Positions 34,891 to 44,416 of a stretch of DNA of 64,000 nucleotides are shown piece after piece (position 1 is the stretch's first letter; the number at the start of each line of letters is the position of its first letter). Origin of the DNA: an uncultured Bacillota bacterium. GTDB taxonomy: Bacteria; Bacillota_I; Bacilli_A; RFN20; CAG-826. The notes under the pieces were generated by a model, which was not told where the DNA came from, searched no databases, and saw only the letters and a list, made by a program, of their open reading frames with translations. The position numbers and the translations under genes are program-made. The stretch is from contig CASEPN010000001.1 in the NCBI GenBank assembly GCA_949289845.1, positions 244,887 through 308,886 of the forward strand, written 5' to 3'.

Positions 34891-36741
34891 ATGGACAAGA
34901 AGAGATACGGCAGGAAGAAGAGCGACAGGCCCAAGCAGAGGCAGAGCAACTTCGAGCCCCGGCAGCAGGGGAAGAAGGAGTACGCCAAGGTCAACGGCGG
35001 TGTCTTCCTTTACTCCAAGCCCCTTTCCGTGAGCGACCTCTCGACGGCGATCAACGTCCCCATCAACGCGATCATCAAGTACCTCTTCGCCCAGGGGAAG
35101 ATGGTGACCATCAACCAGATGCTGGACGACGAGATGATCGGCGAGCTCTGCCTCGAGTTCGGCTACGACTTCAAGAAGGAGAAGGTCGTGGACGCCGAGC
35201 ACTTCGAGGAGCTCGTCGTCGAGGACGACCCCTCCCTCCTCGAGGAGCGTCCCGCGGTCGTCACCGTCATGGGCCACGTCGACCACGGCAAGACCTCGAT
35301 CATCGACGCGATCCGCCACACGAACGTCGCGGGCAAGGAAGCCGGCGGCATCAGCCAGGCGATCGGCGCCTACCAGAAGGACTGGAAGGGCAAGAAGATC
35401 ACCATCATCGACACCCCGGGGCACGCCGCCTTCACCCAGATGAGGGCCAGGGGCGCGAGCGTCACCGACATCGTCGTCCTCGTGGTGGCCGCCGACGACG
35501 GCGTCATGCCCCAGACCATCGAGGCCATCGACCATGCCCGGGCCGCGGGGAGCGAGATCATCGTCGCCATCAACAAGATGGACCTTCCCGGGGCCAACCC
35601 GAACAGGGTCAAGAACGACCTCGTCGCCCAGGAGGTCGTCCCCGAGGAGTTCGGGGGCGACGTCCTCACCGTCGAGGTGAGCGCCAAGACCGGGAAGGGC
35701 CTCGACGACCTCCTCGATACCATCCTCCTCAAGGCGGAGATGATGGAGCTGAAGGCGAACCCCGCGCGCTACGCGATCGGGACAGTCCTCGAGGCGAACC
35801 TCGACAAGGGCGAGGGCCCCAAGGCGACTCTCCTCATCCAGAACGGCACCCTTTCCCAGGGCGACTTCGTCGTCGTCGGCACGACCTTCGGGAAGATCCG
35901 GCGGATGGTGAGCGCGGACGGGGAGGTGCTCAAGACCGCCGGTCCCTCGACCCCGGTGTCCGTCATCGGCCTTAGCGAGGTGCCCCAGGCGGGGGACCGC
36001 TTCATGGCCTTCCCCACCGAGAAGGAGGCGAAGGAGGTCGCCGAGGCGCGCGCCCTCAAGAAGAGGGAGGAGGAGCGGGGAGGGACGAGCGCCCTCACGC
36101 TCGCCGACCTCAACAACATCGTCAACTCCGGCAAGATCCAGGACCTCAACATCATCGTCAAGGCCGACACCCAGGGCTCCGCGGAGTCCCTCAAGGCGAA
36201 CCTCGAGAAGCTCTCGAGCGATCAGGTGAGGATCCGCGTCCTCGAGGCCAGGGCGGGCGCCATCTCCGACAGCGACGTCCTCCTCGCCAGCGCCTCCAAG
36301 GCCATCATCTATGGCTTCAACCTCCGCCCGGACCAGCACGTGCAGGATAAGGCGAAGGAGGAAGGGGTCGAGATCCGCACCTACCGCATCATCTACGAGA
36401 TCCTCGAGGAGGTGGAGCGCGCGGTGAAGGGCATGTACAAGGCCGAGATGGTCGAGCGCATCGTCGGGACCGCGGAGGTCAGGCACCGCTACAAGATCAC
36501 AGACGTCGGCGTCGTCGCCGGCTCCTACGTGCTCGATGGCTCCATCAAGGTGGGCGAGAAGTGCCGCCTCATCCGCGACCAGGTGGTCGTCTACGAGGGC
36601 AAGGTCAACTCTCTCGCCCGCTTCAAGGACCGCGTGAACGAGGTCAAGAAGGGCTACGAATGCGGCATCACCCTCCACAACTACCAGGACATCAAGGAAG
36701 GCGACCTCATCGAGTGCTTCGAGATGGTCGAGAAGGAGTAG
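34891..36741 (+). CDS. infB: translation initiation factor IF-2
   Basis: 616 residues. The start ATG 34891 is preceded by AAAGGAGA; the open frame reaching further upstream is a shadow of ylxQ. Short basic N-terminus ([16 protein letters not shown]), an IF2-N domain (about 40-100; [36 protein letters not shown]), then the GTPase: G1 GHVDHGKTS (about 128), [15 protein letters not shown], and [12 protein letters not shown]. Domains II-IV follow to the end, including [10 protein letters not shown] and AEVRHRYKI. Delivers fMet-tRNA to the 30S subunit using GTP. The N-terminus is compact compared with Bacillus IF-2. Confidence 0.96.
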   Translation: MDKKRYGRKKSDRPKQRQSNFEPRQQGKKEYAKVNGGVFLYSKPLSVSDLSTAINVPINAIIKYLFAQGKMVTINQMLDDEMIGELCLEFGYDFKKEKVVDAEHFEELVVEDDPSLLEERPAVVTVMGHVDHGKTSIIDAIRHTNVAGKEAGGISQAIGAYQKDWKGKKITIIDTPGHAAFTQMRARGASVTDIVVLVVAADDGVMPQTIEAIDHARAAGSEIIVAINKMDLPGANPNRVKNDLVAQEVVPEEFGGDVLTVEVSAKTGKGLDDLLDTILLKAEMMELKANPARYAIGTVLEANLDKGEGPKATLLIQNGTLSQGDFVVVGTTFGKIRRMVSADGEVLKTAGPSTPVSVIGLSEVPQAGDRFMAFPTEKEAKEVAEARALKKREEERGGTSALTLADLNNIVNSGKIQDLNIIVKADTQGSAESLKANLEKLSSDQVRIRVLEARAGAISDSDVLLASASKAIIYGFNLRPDQHVQDKAKEEGVEIRTYRIIYEILEEVERAVKGMYKAEMVERIVGTAEVRHRYKITDVGVVAGSYVLDGSIKVGEKCRLIRDQVVVYEGKVNSLARFKDRVNEVKKGYECGITLHNYQDIKEGDLIECFEMVEKE

Positions 36742-36743
36742 GG

Positions 36744-37112
36744 ATGGACCGGCGGCCTCGCCTGGAGTCGATCGTCCAGAAGGAGCTATCCGAGATCCTC
36801 GCCCGCGAGCTCCATAACAAGGGGATCGGCTTCCCGTGCCTGAGCGAGGTGCGGCTCAACGAGGACTACTCCCTGGCGCGCTGCTACGTCTCCTTCCTCG
36901 GGAGCAAGCGTCCCCAGGAGAACCTCGAGGAGCTGAGGAAGCTCAAGGGGCTCGCTCGGAGCCTCCTCGCGAAGAGGATGTCCCTCTACAAGGTCCCCGA
37001 CCTCCAGTTCCTCCTCGACGACACCTTCGAGAAGGCCGAGAGCCTCGAGAAGACGCTTCAGGAGGAGGAGAAGGCGATCGCTTCCTTCCATAAGGACGGG
37101 ACAGAGGAATGA
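36744..37112 (+). CDS. rbfA: ribosome-binding factor A
   Basis: 122 residues from ATG 36744, 2 nt after infB. RbfA KH-like fold: RPRLESIVQKELSEILARELHNKGIGFPCLSEVRLNEDYSLARCYVSFLG, then the PDLQFLLDDTFEKAESLEKTL block (family pattern PxLxFxxDxSxxxxxxI). Assists 30S maturation at the 16S 5' end. Last gene of the operon, followed by a terminator. Confidence 0.92.
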   Translation: MDRRPRLESIVQKELSEILARELHNKGIGFPCLSEVRLNEDYSLARCYVSFLGSKRPQENLEELRKLKGLARSLLAKRMSLYKVPDLQFLLDDTFEKAESLEKTLQEEEKAIASFHKDGTEE

Positions 37113-37116
37113 GAAA

Positions 37117-37139
37117 ACGGGCCTCCGGGCTCGTTTTTC
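37117..37139 (+). terminator. terminator of the rimP-rbfA operon
   Basis: ACGGGCC-TCCG-GGCTCGT hairpin (one G-U pair) followed by TTTTCTTTC. Confidence 0.75.
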
Positions 37140-37169
37140 TTTCGTCCATGGGGCTTCTGCAGGGCTTTT

Positions 37170-38297
37170 CTAGAAGGTCTTGCCCCTTTGGAGGACCTTT
37201 CCCATCCTCGTCCTCCCCTTCCTTCCGTCGAAGAGGGGGGCGTAGCCCGCTTCCTCGGGGATCCCCTTTCGGGCGGAGAGATAGATGGTCACGGGGTTGA
37301 TCGAACGCGCGATCTTGTTCTCGAGGTAGTCGATCGCGAAGAGGAGGGCCTCCTTCCTTCCCCTGAGGGCGCGGATCGAGTATTTCCTCGCCCCTTCCTC
37401 CTGGACGAGGATCTCCCCGACGGGCCTTTCCTTCTCGAGGATGAGATAGCCTTCCTCCCCTTCCTTCCTCCTCCTTTTCGCGAAGGTCGTCCCGGGGACG
37501 TCCTCGAGGCCGCGGATGGGCTTCAGGGCGAAGGAATGGTCCCGCCAGCTGAGGCGCTCGTCCTCAAAGGGGAGGTAGAGCGAGCCCGCGTTATATAGCA
37601 TCGAGAGGAAGTTGTCCTTCGCCTCGGGGAAGAGGGAATAGGCGTTCCTGAGGAAGTCCTTCATCTTCTCCCTGTCGGTGAAGCCGTCCGCGGGGCAGCG
37701 GCTCTTCATGACGGGGAGCCCTTCCTCCTCGGCGCACCTCCTTATGTCCTCCTCCCTGGCGAGGTAGAGGGGGCGGAGGAAGGTGACCCCGGCCTTCCTG
37801 AGCTCCATCCGGGGCGCGAAGGTCGCGATCCTGCTTCCGTGGACCATGTTGAGGAAAAGCGTCTCGATCGCATCCTCCGCGTGGTGGGCGAAGGCGACCT
37901 TCTTCGCATGGAGGCGCTTTGCCGCGGCGCATATGGCGGCCTTCTTCATCCGCGAGCAGATGGAGCAGGGGAGGTGGCTCGCCTTGCCCTGGTGCTCCTT
38001 AAGGACTTCGTAGGCGAAGCGGGAGTCGTCCACCTCGAGCGCGAGCCCGAGGGAGGAGACCCATTCCTTGACCGGGGCGATGTCCGCGCCAAAGCCAAGG
38101 TCGATGAAGACGGGGAGGATCTCGAATTCCTTTTTCCCGTAGTAGCGGTACTCCACGAGAGCCCGGAGGAGGACGAGGGAGTCCTTGCCGCCGCTTACGC
38201 CGACGACGATGCGGTCCCCGTTCTGGATGAGGTCGTGCCGCTCGTCGGCCTCCCTCATCGCGCGGAGCACTCTTCGGATGCTTTTCATGGGCGACAT
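37170..38297 (-). CDS. TtcA/TilS-type PP-loop tRNA thiolation or modification enzyme
   Basis: 375 residues. PP-loop ATP-pyrophosphatase motif VVGVSGGKDSL (residues 35-40), Cys-x-x-Cys at 111-114 (LPCSICSRM) and a further Cys in KSRCPADGF (about 205). The order matches TtcA, which makes 2-thiocytidine in tRNA, but only one clear CxxC is present. Residues about 255-375 form an extra domain (GYLILEKERPVGEILVQEEGARKYSIRAL) absent from classic TtcA. TilS is an alternative, but its lysidine-specific region is not seen. A second in-frame ATG (38288) has GAGAAT 7 nt upstream and may be a leaderless start. Convergent with the rbfA operon. Confidence 0.75.
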   Translation of the reverse strand: MSPMKSIRRVLRAMREADERHDLIQNGDRIVVGVSGGKDSLVLLRALVEYRYYGKKEFEILPVFIDLGFGADIAPVKEWVSSLGLALEVDDSRFAYEVLKEHQGKASHLPCSICSRMKKAAICAAAKRLHAKKVAFAHHAEDAIETLFLNMVHGSRIATFAPRMELRKAGVTFLRPLYLAREEDIRRCAEEEGLPVMKSRCPADGFTDREKMKDFLRNAYSLFPEAKDNFLSMLYNAGSLYLPFEDERLSWRDHSFALKPIRGLEDVPGTTFAKRRRKEGEEGYLILEKERPVGEILVQEEGARKYSIRALRGRKEALLFAIDYLENKIARSINPVTIYLSARKGIPEEAGYAPLFDGRKGRTRMGKVLQRGKTF

Positions 38298-38345
38298 TCT
38301 CTCATAAGCGTGCCCTGGATGCCCGGGGAAGGGGGAGGTTCGCGC

Positions 38346-38351
38346 TATAAT
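38346..38351 (+). promoter_or_regulatory. leaderless-type -10 upstream of truB
   Basis: TATAAT ends 8 nt before ATG 38360. No ribosome site is present between them. Confidence 0.6.
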
Positions 38352-38359
38352 CCCTCCGC

Positions 38360-39211
38360 ATGAAGGACGGCATTCTCCTGATCGACAAGGAGGCGGGGGT
38401 CACCTCCCGCTTCGTGGACAACAAGGTGCAGCATCTCTTCCAGACGAGGAAGGTCGGGCACCTGGGGACCCTCGACCCTTTCGCGACGGGGCTCCTCGTG
38501 CTCGCCCTCGGGAAGGGGACGAAGTTCCTTCCCTACCTCGGGGACGAGGAGAAGGAGTACGAGGCGCGGCTCCGCCTCTTCGAAAGGACTTCCACCGGGG
38601 ACCTCGACGGCGAGATCCTGGAACGGAGGGAAGGGGAGTTCCCCGGGGAAGGGAAGATCCGCGAGGCTTCCTCCAGGATGCTCGGGGAGAGGGAGCAGCT
38701 CCCCCCGATGGCAAGCGCGGTCAAGGTCGGGGGGAAGCCTCTCTACGAGCGCTTCCGCAAGGGCGAGGAAGTCGAGAGGAAGCCAAGGAAAATCAAGGTC
38801 TTTTCCTTCGATATCCTTGGAATCGACAAGGATTTGAGGGAGATTTCCTTCCGGACGAAGGTGAGCAGGGGCACCTACGTCAGGGTCCTGGGGGAGGAGT
38901 TCGCCTTGCTTCTGGGGACAATCGGCCACCTCGTTTCCCTCCGGAGGCTTTCAATCGGGGTGATTACCTTGGAGAAAGCTCGCCTTCTTTCCGAAATCAC
39001 GGAGGAGGACGTCCTCGATCCCCTTCCTTTCCTGAGCCTTCCAGCTGTCGAGATAGAGGACGAGGAGGACCTTCGCTTCGTGATGAACGGGGCGGGAATC
39101 ACCCTCATGAGGGAGGAGGAGAGGCTCCTTCTCGTGAAGGAGGGGAAGGCCCTCGCCGTCTACCGGAAGGCGCTTCCCCATTACTACGTCTCCGAAAGGG
39201 GGCTCTTCTGA
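38360..39211 (+). CDS. truB: tRNA pseudouridine-55 synthase TruB
   Basis: 283 residues. GILLIDKEAGVTSRFVDNKVQ, the catalytic-Asp motif VGHLGTLDPFATGLLVLALG (Asp39), KEYEARLRLFERTSTGDLDG, PPMASAVKVGGKPLYERFRKG and RGTYVRVLGEEFA are all TruB signatures. Isomerises U55 in the tRNA T loop. The C-terminal PUA-like extension is short. The stop overlaps ribF (ATGA). Separated from the rbfA operon by the divergent TtcA-like gene. Confidence 0.95.
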   Translation: MKDGILLIDKEAGVTSRFVDNKVQHLFQTRKVGHLGTLDPFATGLLVLALGKGTKFLPYLGDEEKEYEARLRLFERTSTGDLDGEILERREGEFPGEGKIREASSRMLGEREQLPPMASAVKVGGKPLYERFRKGEEVERKPRKIKVFSFDILGIDKDLREISFRTKVSRGTYVRVLGEEFALLLGTIGHLVSLRRLSIGVITLEKARLLSEITEEDVLDPLPFLSLPAVEIEDEEDLRFVMNGAGITLMREEERLLLVKEGKALAVYRKALPHYYVSERGLF

Positions 39212-40122
39212 TGGAGAGGATTCTCCTTCCCTTCGGAAAGGAAGTCCGGGGCCCGGGAGGAGGGACGATCCTCCTCGGCACGTTCGACGGGGTGCATCTT
39301 GGGCACCAGGCGCTCGTCCTCAAGGCGAGGATGGAGGGGCCCGACCCTATCTCCGCCCTCCTCTTCGACAAGAACCCAGCGGAAGTGCTTCCGATCGGGA
39401 AGAGGAAGGAGGTCCTCACCTCGATGGAGGACAAGGTCCGCCTCCTCAGAGGGCTCGGGGTGGAGCGCTTCTACCTCCTTTCCCCGACCCTCGACTACAT
39501 GGGGCTCCCGCCGGAGGAGTTCCTGGGGAAGGTGCTCCTTCCCCTGGCGCCCCGCGCCCTCGCCTTCGGGGAGGACTACCGGTTCGGGAAGGAGGCGAAG
39601 GGAACGCCCTCGCTTCTCCGCGAGCATTTCCCGACGATCGAGTCGCCCCTCCTCGAGCTCGAGGGTGGGAAGGTCTCGACCCAGCGGATCGGCTCGCTCC
39701 TCGAGGAAGGGGACGTCAGGGGCGCGGCGCGCCTCCTCGGCCGCCCCTACGAGATCCAGGGGAAGGTCGTCCCCGGGCTCAGGAACGGGCATCGGCTCGG
39801 CTTCCCGACGATGAACCTCTCCCTTTCCGCCCCCTATCTCCTTCCAAAGGAGGGGGTGTACTTCTCTTTGGCCCACCGCCTCGGAAAGATATACCGCGCG
39901 ATCGTCAACGTCGGGAGGAACCCAACGATCGGGGTCCTCAAGGAAAGGAAGGTCGAGGCGCACCTCCTCGACTACCCCGAGGAGGAAGGCTACGGAGGGA
40001 CCCTCTACGTGGAGTTCCTCTCCTTCATGCGGGAGGAGAAGACGTTCGCGGGCCTCGATGGACTTAGAAAACAGCTCGAGATGGACAAGGAAGCGGCAAG
40101 AAGGCTTCCTCTCGACCTATAA
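39211..40122 (+). CDS. ribF: bifunctional riboflavin kinase / FAD synthetase RibF
   Basis: 303 residues. N-terminal adenylyltransferase domain with LLGTFDGVHLGHQALV (HxGH) and FGEDYRFGKEAKG, then a riboflavin kinase domain with GRPYEIQGKVVPGLRNGHRLGFPTMNL, GVYFSLA and NVGRNPTIG. Converts riboflavin to FMN and FAD. Translationally coupled to truB, the usual Firmicutes arrangement. Stops just before the ribosome site of the next gene. Confidence 0.95.
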   Translation: MERILLPFGKEVRGPGGGTILLGTFDGVHLGHQALVLKARMEGPDPISALLFDKNPAEVLPIGKRKEVLTSMEDKVRLLRGLGVERFYLLSPTLDYMGLPPEEFLGKVLLPLAPRALAFGEDYRFGKEAKGTPSLLREHFPTIESPLLELEGGKVSTQRIGSLLEEGDVRGAARLLGRPYEIQGKVVPGLRNGHRLGFPTMNLSLSAPYLLPKEGVYFSLAHRLGKIYRAIVNVGRNPTIGVLKERKVEAHLLDYPEEEGYGGTLYVEFLSFMREEKTFAGLDGLRKQLEMDKEAARRLPLDL

Positions 40123-40133
40123 GGAGGGTGGAC

Positions 40134-41423
40134 ATGGACACATTGCTCAAGAACGCGCGGATCCTGAGGAGGCCTTCCTCCGGGATCGTCGAGGAAGGGG
40201 AGCTCCTCGTCTCGGGGACGAGGATCTCCTACGTAGGGAGGAAGGCCCCTTCCCGCGAGTACGACAAGGTCGTCGATTGCCGGGGCGGTCTCCTGATGCC
40301 GGGCTTCAAAGACGCGCACGCCCACTCGGCGATGGTCTTCGCCAGGAGCGCCAGCGACGACCTGCCCCTCGACCGCTGGCTGAACGAGCGGATCTTCCCC
40401 CTCGAGGCGAACCTTGCCCCGGGGGACGTCCTCGCCCTCTCGAAGGTCGCGATCCTCGAGTACCTTTCCGGCGGGATCACCGCCGCCGCGGACATGTACT
40501 ACTTCCCGGAGGAGATCGCCGAGGCGGGGCTCAGGACGGGCTTTCGCTTCCTCGTCGTGGGCACCCCCAAGGAGGACGGGGAGGGGATGGAGGAGTTCAT
40601 GGGGCTCCTTCGGAAGTGGAACTCCCTCCCGGACTCGCTGGTCCGCTTCGTCCCGGGCTTCCACGCCGAGTACACAGCGACGGAAAGGATGTTCCTCGCC
40701 CTTTCGAAGGCGAGCCATGAGCTCCGGATGCCCGTCTGGGCGCATAACTCCGAGACGGCGAGGGAAGTGGAGGAGTGCCGGAGGCGCCACCGCGGGATGA
40801 GCCCCACGGAGTACATGGATTCCCTCGGGCTCTTCGACTACGGGGGCGGGGGCTACCACTGCGTCCATTTCTCCGAATCGGACATGGAGATCTTCAAGAG
40901 GAGGGGCTGCCACGCCGTGAGCTGCCCCGGGAGCAACTCGAAGCTCGCCTCCGGGATCGCCCCTCTCTCGGAGTTCCACGAGAAAGGCATCTCCCTCGCC
41001 CTCGGGACGGACGGGGCCGGGAGCAACAACGCGCTCGACATGTTCTACGAGATGCGCCTTTCCGCTGTGCTCCAGAAGCTCCGCCTCCAGCGGGCAGACG
41101 CCTTCGACGGGCTCCTCGCTCTGGAGGCCGCGACGGAAGGGGGCGCCCGCGCGATGGGCCTTGCGGACTCCCTCTTCCTCGAGGAGGGGCAGAAGGCCGA
41201 CCTCGTCCTCATCGACCTCGACCGTCCCGAGATGCGCCCCCTGAACGACATCGCGCGGAACCTCGTCTACTCCGGGTCGAGGGACGCCGTCCGCCTCACG
41301 ATGGTGGACGGGAAAATCCTCTATGAGGACGGGGAGTTCCATGTCGGGGAGAGGGCGGAGGACATCTACCGGAAGGCGGAGGAAGTCACCCATCGCCTCC
41401 TTTCCGAGAGCGAGACCGCTTGA
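40134..41423 (+). CDS. amidohydrolase, MtaD/SsnA-like deaminase
   Basis: 429 residues from ATG 40134 (AAGGAGG at 40121-40127; the in-frame GTG at 40128 is too close to it). Metal-dependent amidohydrolase fold: GFKDAHAHSAM (His62, His64), FHAEYTA with the third metal His, WAHNSET, HCVHFSESDM, and LGTDGAGSNNALDMFYEMRL with the catalytic Asp. Closest by motif to 5-methylthioadenosine/S-adenosylhomocysteine deaminases and SsnA-type chlorohydrolases; exact substrate unknown. Follows ribF by 11 nt and is probably in its operon. Confidence 0.85.
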   Translation: MDTLLKNARILRRPSSGIVEEGELLVSGTRISYVGRKAPSREYDKVVDCRGGLLMPGFKDAHAHSAMVFARSASDDLPLDRWLNERIFPLEANLAPGDVLALSKVAILEYLSGGITAAADMYYFPEEIAEAGLRTGFRFLVVGTPKEDGEGMEEFMGLLRKWNSLPDSLVRFVPGFHAEYTATERMFLALSKASHELRMPVWAHNSETAREVEECRRRHRGMSPTEYMDSLGLFDYGGGGYHCVHFSESDMEIFKRRGCHAVSCPGSNSKLASGIAPLSEFHEKGISLALGTDGAGSNNALDMFYEMRLSAVLQKLRLQRADAFDGLLALEAATEGGARAMGLADSLFLEEGQKADLVLIDLDRPEMRPLNDIARNLVYSGSRDAVRLTMVDGKILYEDGEFHVGERAEDIYRKAEEVTHRLLSESETA

Positions 41424-41447
41424 AAGCCCTTACAACATGTCTATAAT
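41420..41447 (+). promoter_or_regulatory. promoter with cre-like operator upstream of 41473
   Basis: TTGAAA (41420-41425), 16-nt spacer, TATAAT (41442-41447). TGAAAGCCCTTACA (41421-41434) overlaps the -35 and differs from the cre consensus only at the central G. Confidence 0.6.
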
Positions 41448-41472
41448 TCACAAAAGAAACAAGGAGAATTCC

Positions 41473-42828
41473 ATGAGAAAACTCTTCCTCCTAGCCTTCC
41501 TCCCGCTTCTCTGGCTTCTGGCCCCCAGCCCTGCCATCGTCGCGAAGGCCGCGGACACCTCGCTTCCCCCTCCCGGAGGTGAGGTCGAGCTTCCGGCCGT
41601 CGGCCTCGTCGGGGACTTCACCGACCCCAGGACCGGGAACGACCAGGACTGGAACACGGGCGACCCCGTGCCCTTCGAGGAGAAGGTCGAGGACGAGGAC
41701 GGGACCTGGTGGGCGCTCGAGATTCATCTGGACGAGGGGAACGAGTTCAAGGCGTACGCGCCTTCCGGGGGAGTCTGGATCGGCCCGGGCCAGGACGGCG
41801 GGCTTGATCCCGAATCCTTCTCCTATAGCGCCTGGGACGGGAACTGGTCCGTCCTCAAGAGCGGCAGCTACCGGATCCTCGTGAACGAGGAGGCTGCCAC
41901 GGCCTTCGGCGCGGATTCCTCCGGCGTCTGGAAGGGCGGCGAGGAGGTCGAGATCGAGCTCGGCAAGATCGTCTACCACAACGGGGACGAGGTCATCGGG
42001 GAGGACGAAGGCCCCCTCGGAAGCGCGAAGCAGACCCGCTGGATCTTCCAGGAAGGGATGGTGCTGGACGGCTGGTTCTTCGACCCGGAGTTCACCCTGC
42101 CCGTCTCGATGGCGATCACGCTCGACGGGACGATCGACGTGTACGGGAAGTATTCGCCCGCCGGCCCGGACATCCGGATCGAGCACCTCGGGGAGTACAC
42201 CCACTACCACTACTGGAACAGCGCCTCGGGCGCCTCGAGCGTCTGGCCCGGGAGCGAGATGACCTTCGAGGAGGACCTCCTCGGCGGCCACCATGTCGCG
42301 GTCATCCCGGGGGAGTACGACCCCACCGGCATCCTCTTCCACGACAACCAGGGGAACCAGACCCCGGACATGAACATCGACGAGGCGCTCGTCGGGGAGG
42401 AGGGGGAGTATCCCCTCTACGCGACCGACTCCGGCTGGCTTCCCGAGGATAGCTCGCTCGCCAGGAGGGAGGCGCTTGCCTTCCTCGAAGCCTGGGAGAA
42501 GGACATCGTCAAAGACGGGGACGTCTGCTGGCTCAAGGACGAGAAGGAGAGCTGGGACGCGCTCCGCCTCTCCTACGAAGGGCTTTCCGCAAACGCGAGG
42601 AACCTCGTCGATTCCTACGTGACCGTCGGGGAGACGACGATCGGCGACACGATGGGCTACCTCTCCCTCCTCATCGACGGCGCGCTTCCAGGGGAGGGCC
42701 TCAGCCCCTATGCCGGGATCGACCCCCTCGCCCTCGGGCTCGGGATCGGGGCCGGTGCGCTCGTCCTCATTGGCGCCGCCATCCTCCTCGTCCGCTCCAG
42801 GAAGAAAGGGCGGAAAGAGGCCGAATAG
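41473..42828 (+). CDS. membrane-anchored surface protein with starch-binding-like module
   Basis: 451 residues from ATG 41473 (AAGGAG 41461-41466). Signal peptide ending near AIVAKA, an N-terminal beta domain (VGLVGDFTDPRTGNDQDWNTG, reminiscent of SusE-type starch modules), an InlB-like repeat (PVSMAITLDGTIDVYGKYS), and a CBM26-like module HYHYWNSASGASSVWPGSEM (about 255-275). Then comes the shared juxtamembrane domain with DVCWL and TTIGDTMGYLSLL, a transmembrane helix (about 420-442) and a basic tail. Paralogous to 30729 and 42913; adjacent and possibly co-regulated with the latter through cre-like sites. Confidence 0.75.
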   Translation: MRKLFLLAFLPLLWLLAPSPAIVAKAADTSLPPPGGEVELPAVGLVGDFTDPRTGNDQDWNTGDPVPFEEKVEDEDGTWWALEIHLDEGNEFKAYAPSGGVWIGPGQDGGLDPESFSYSAWDGNWSVLKSGSYRILVNEEAATAFGADSSGVWKGGEEVEIELGKIVYHNGDEVIGEDEGPLGSAKQTRWIFQEGMVLDGWFFDPEFTLPVSMAITLDGTIDVYGKYSPAGPDIRIEHLGEYTHYHYWNSASGASSVWPGSEMTFEEDLLGGHHVAVIPGEYDPTGILFHDNQGNQTPDMNIDEALVGEEGEYPLYATDSGWLPEDSSLARREALAFLEAWEKDIVKDGDVCWLKDEKESWDALRLSYEGLSANARNLVDSYVTVGETTIGDTMGYLSLLIDGALPGEGLSPYAGIDPLALGLGIGAGALVLIGAAILLVRSRKKGRKEAE

Positions 42829-42854
42829 CCTTTGTAAGTCTTTCTTTCCGCCAC

Positions 42855-42883
42855 TTGTCCGTTTTGTAAGCGGTTACTAGAAT
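42855..42883 (+). promoter_or_regulatory. promoter with cre-like operator upstream of 42913
   Basis: TTGTCC (42855-42860), 17-nt spacer, TAGAAT (42878-42883). TGTAAGCGGTTACT (42865-42878) matches 13 of 14 cre positions and lies between the two boxes, ideal for repression. Confidence 0.7.
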
Positions 42884-42912
42884 TCCCATAAGGTTTCAAA
42901 GGAGTTTCATCA

Positions 42913-44310
42913 ATGAAGAAAGGATGGATCCTCGGGCTCGGGGCGCTTCTCGCCCTCGGCTCGTTCGCCGCGCTTCCCCACGGGGAGGCTGCTATCGCCT
43001 ACGCCGCGGAGGGGGACATCACTCCTGTCGAGGATGCCGACCTCCAGAAGTACTTCATCGCCGGCACGGGCTTCATGGTGGGGGATACCCCGGCGAGCTG
43101 GGGCGACACGCCCCTATATCCGACCAAGGCTTACAACAGGGAGCTCGGGGACGGCACCCAGCAGCTTTGGTATGAAGTGGAGGTCCTCCTTCCGGCGGGA
43201 GCCCAGTTCAAGCTTGTCGCCAGGGAGAACCAGTGGTGCTCTCCGGGTCTCGGCGGGTACACCGACTGGTTCGAGATCGTCGGGAACGACCAGAACTGCC
43301 AGGTCAAGAAGGAAGGCCTCTACACCCTGTGCTGGGTCGATGGGGTCGAAGGATATGACGACGCCTCCTATGGATGGAATGCCGAATGGGCTGAGCCGGA
43401 GGGGGAGCGCTTCGACGTCATCTACTGGGACGGAGGCAAGGAGGCCGTCCGTCTGGAGGACGCGGTCATCGAAGGACAGAACTACCAGCCGACCTTCCAG
43501 TTCTACGAGGGGCACACCCTCGAGGGGCTTTATAGCGACCCCGAGTGCCAGGAGCCCATCACGGGATCGGTGCTCGTGCAGGGCGACGTGAACGTCTATG
43601 GCGTCTGGGGACAGGCCGGGCCCGACCTCAGCGTCTACTTCCAAGGGAACTTCACCCATGCCTACGCCTATCGGAGCGTCGATGGGATCAATAACGCCGG
43701 CTGGCCTGGCGTCGCCATGGCCGCCGAGATCGTCGGTTCCTTCGCATCCGACGTTCGCACGATCATCCTTCCCGGGGAGTACGAGTTCGACACCATCATC
43801 TTCAATGGCGGGGATGCCGGCGGACAGACGGCGGACCTTGAGATCACTGGCGACAATTACATCGACGTCACCCAGACGAGCGCCAACTACCGGTTCTGGG
43901 GGTCCGACGCCGGATGGATGGACGAGACCGCCTCCGCGGACCGCTACGCTGCCCTGGACGCCGTCGCGCTCTGGAGGACGCAGGTCCGCGTGGATGGCTC
44001 CATCTGCTGGCTCGAGGAGAACGCCGAGGCCTGGAACATGGTCAAGGAGCAGGTCGGCGGCCTGAGCGCCGGGGCCTACAATCTCATCTATAACGCCGAG
44101 GACATCGAAGGCGTGACGATCGGCGAGAGCTACGACTACCTCGTCCAGCTGATCGACGGGACGGTCCCGGGCGGCGAGGCCTTCGGGCTATATCCCGCCG
44201 GGACTAGCCAGGAGGACATCGCCCTCTATCTCGCGCTCGGCTCTCTCGGCCTCCTCGTCCTCGGGGCGGGGGCCTACCTCCTCTACCGGAGGAAGAGGAA
44301 CCGCGCCTAG
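42913..44310 (+). CDS. membrane-anchored surface protein with starch-binding-like modules
   Basis: 465 residues; AAAGGAG precedes ATG 42913. Signal peptide to about AYAAEG, an N-terminal module containing YFIAGTGFMVGDTPASWGDTPLYP (SusE-like), an InlB-like repeat (ITGSVLVQGDVNVYGVWG), a CBM26-like module HAYAYRSVDGINNAGWPGVAM, the shared juxtamembrane domain with SICWL and GVTIGESYDYLVQLIDG, a transmembrane helix (about 436-457) and the tail YRRKRNRA. Expected role: binding of starch or malto-oligosaccharides outside the membrane. Confidence 0.75.
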   Translation: MKKGWILGLGALLALGSFAALPHGEAAIAYAAEGDITPVEDADLQKYFIAGTGFMVGDTPASWGDTPLYPTKAYNRELGDGTQQLWYEVEVLLPAGAQFKLVARENQWCSPGLGGYTDWFEIVGNDQNCQVKKEGLYTLCWVDGVEGYDDASYGWNAEWAEPEGERFDVIYWDGGKEAVRLEDAVIEGQNYQPTFQFYEGHTLEGLYSDPECQEPITGSVLVQGDVNVYGVWGQAGPDLSVYFQGNFTHAYAYRSVDGINNAGWPGVAMAAEIVGSFASDVRTIILPGEYEFDTIIFNGGDAGGQTADLEITGDNYIDVTQTSANYRFWGSDAGWMDETASADRYAALDAVALWRTQVRVDGSICWLEENAEAWNMVKEQVGGLSAGAYNLIYNAEDIEGVTIGESYDYLVQLIDGTVPGGEAFGLYPAGTSQEDIALYLALGSLGLLVLGAGAYLLYRRKRNRA

Positions 44311-44326
44311 AAAGGTTTCCCTCATA

Positions 44327-44353
44327 GGGGGAGCGGGTTCGCTCCCCTTTTTT
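44327..44353 (+). terminator. terminator of the surface-protein gene at 42913
   Basis: GGGGAGC / GCTCCCC stem with a 6-nt loop followed by TTTTTT. Confidence 0.9.
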
Positions 44354-44416
44354 GCGTTATCCCCTTCAAATCCCACGGATTTCCTTTAAAATTTCGAAAA
44401 ACCAAGGAGGACGAAC

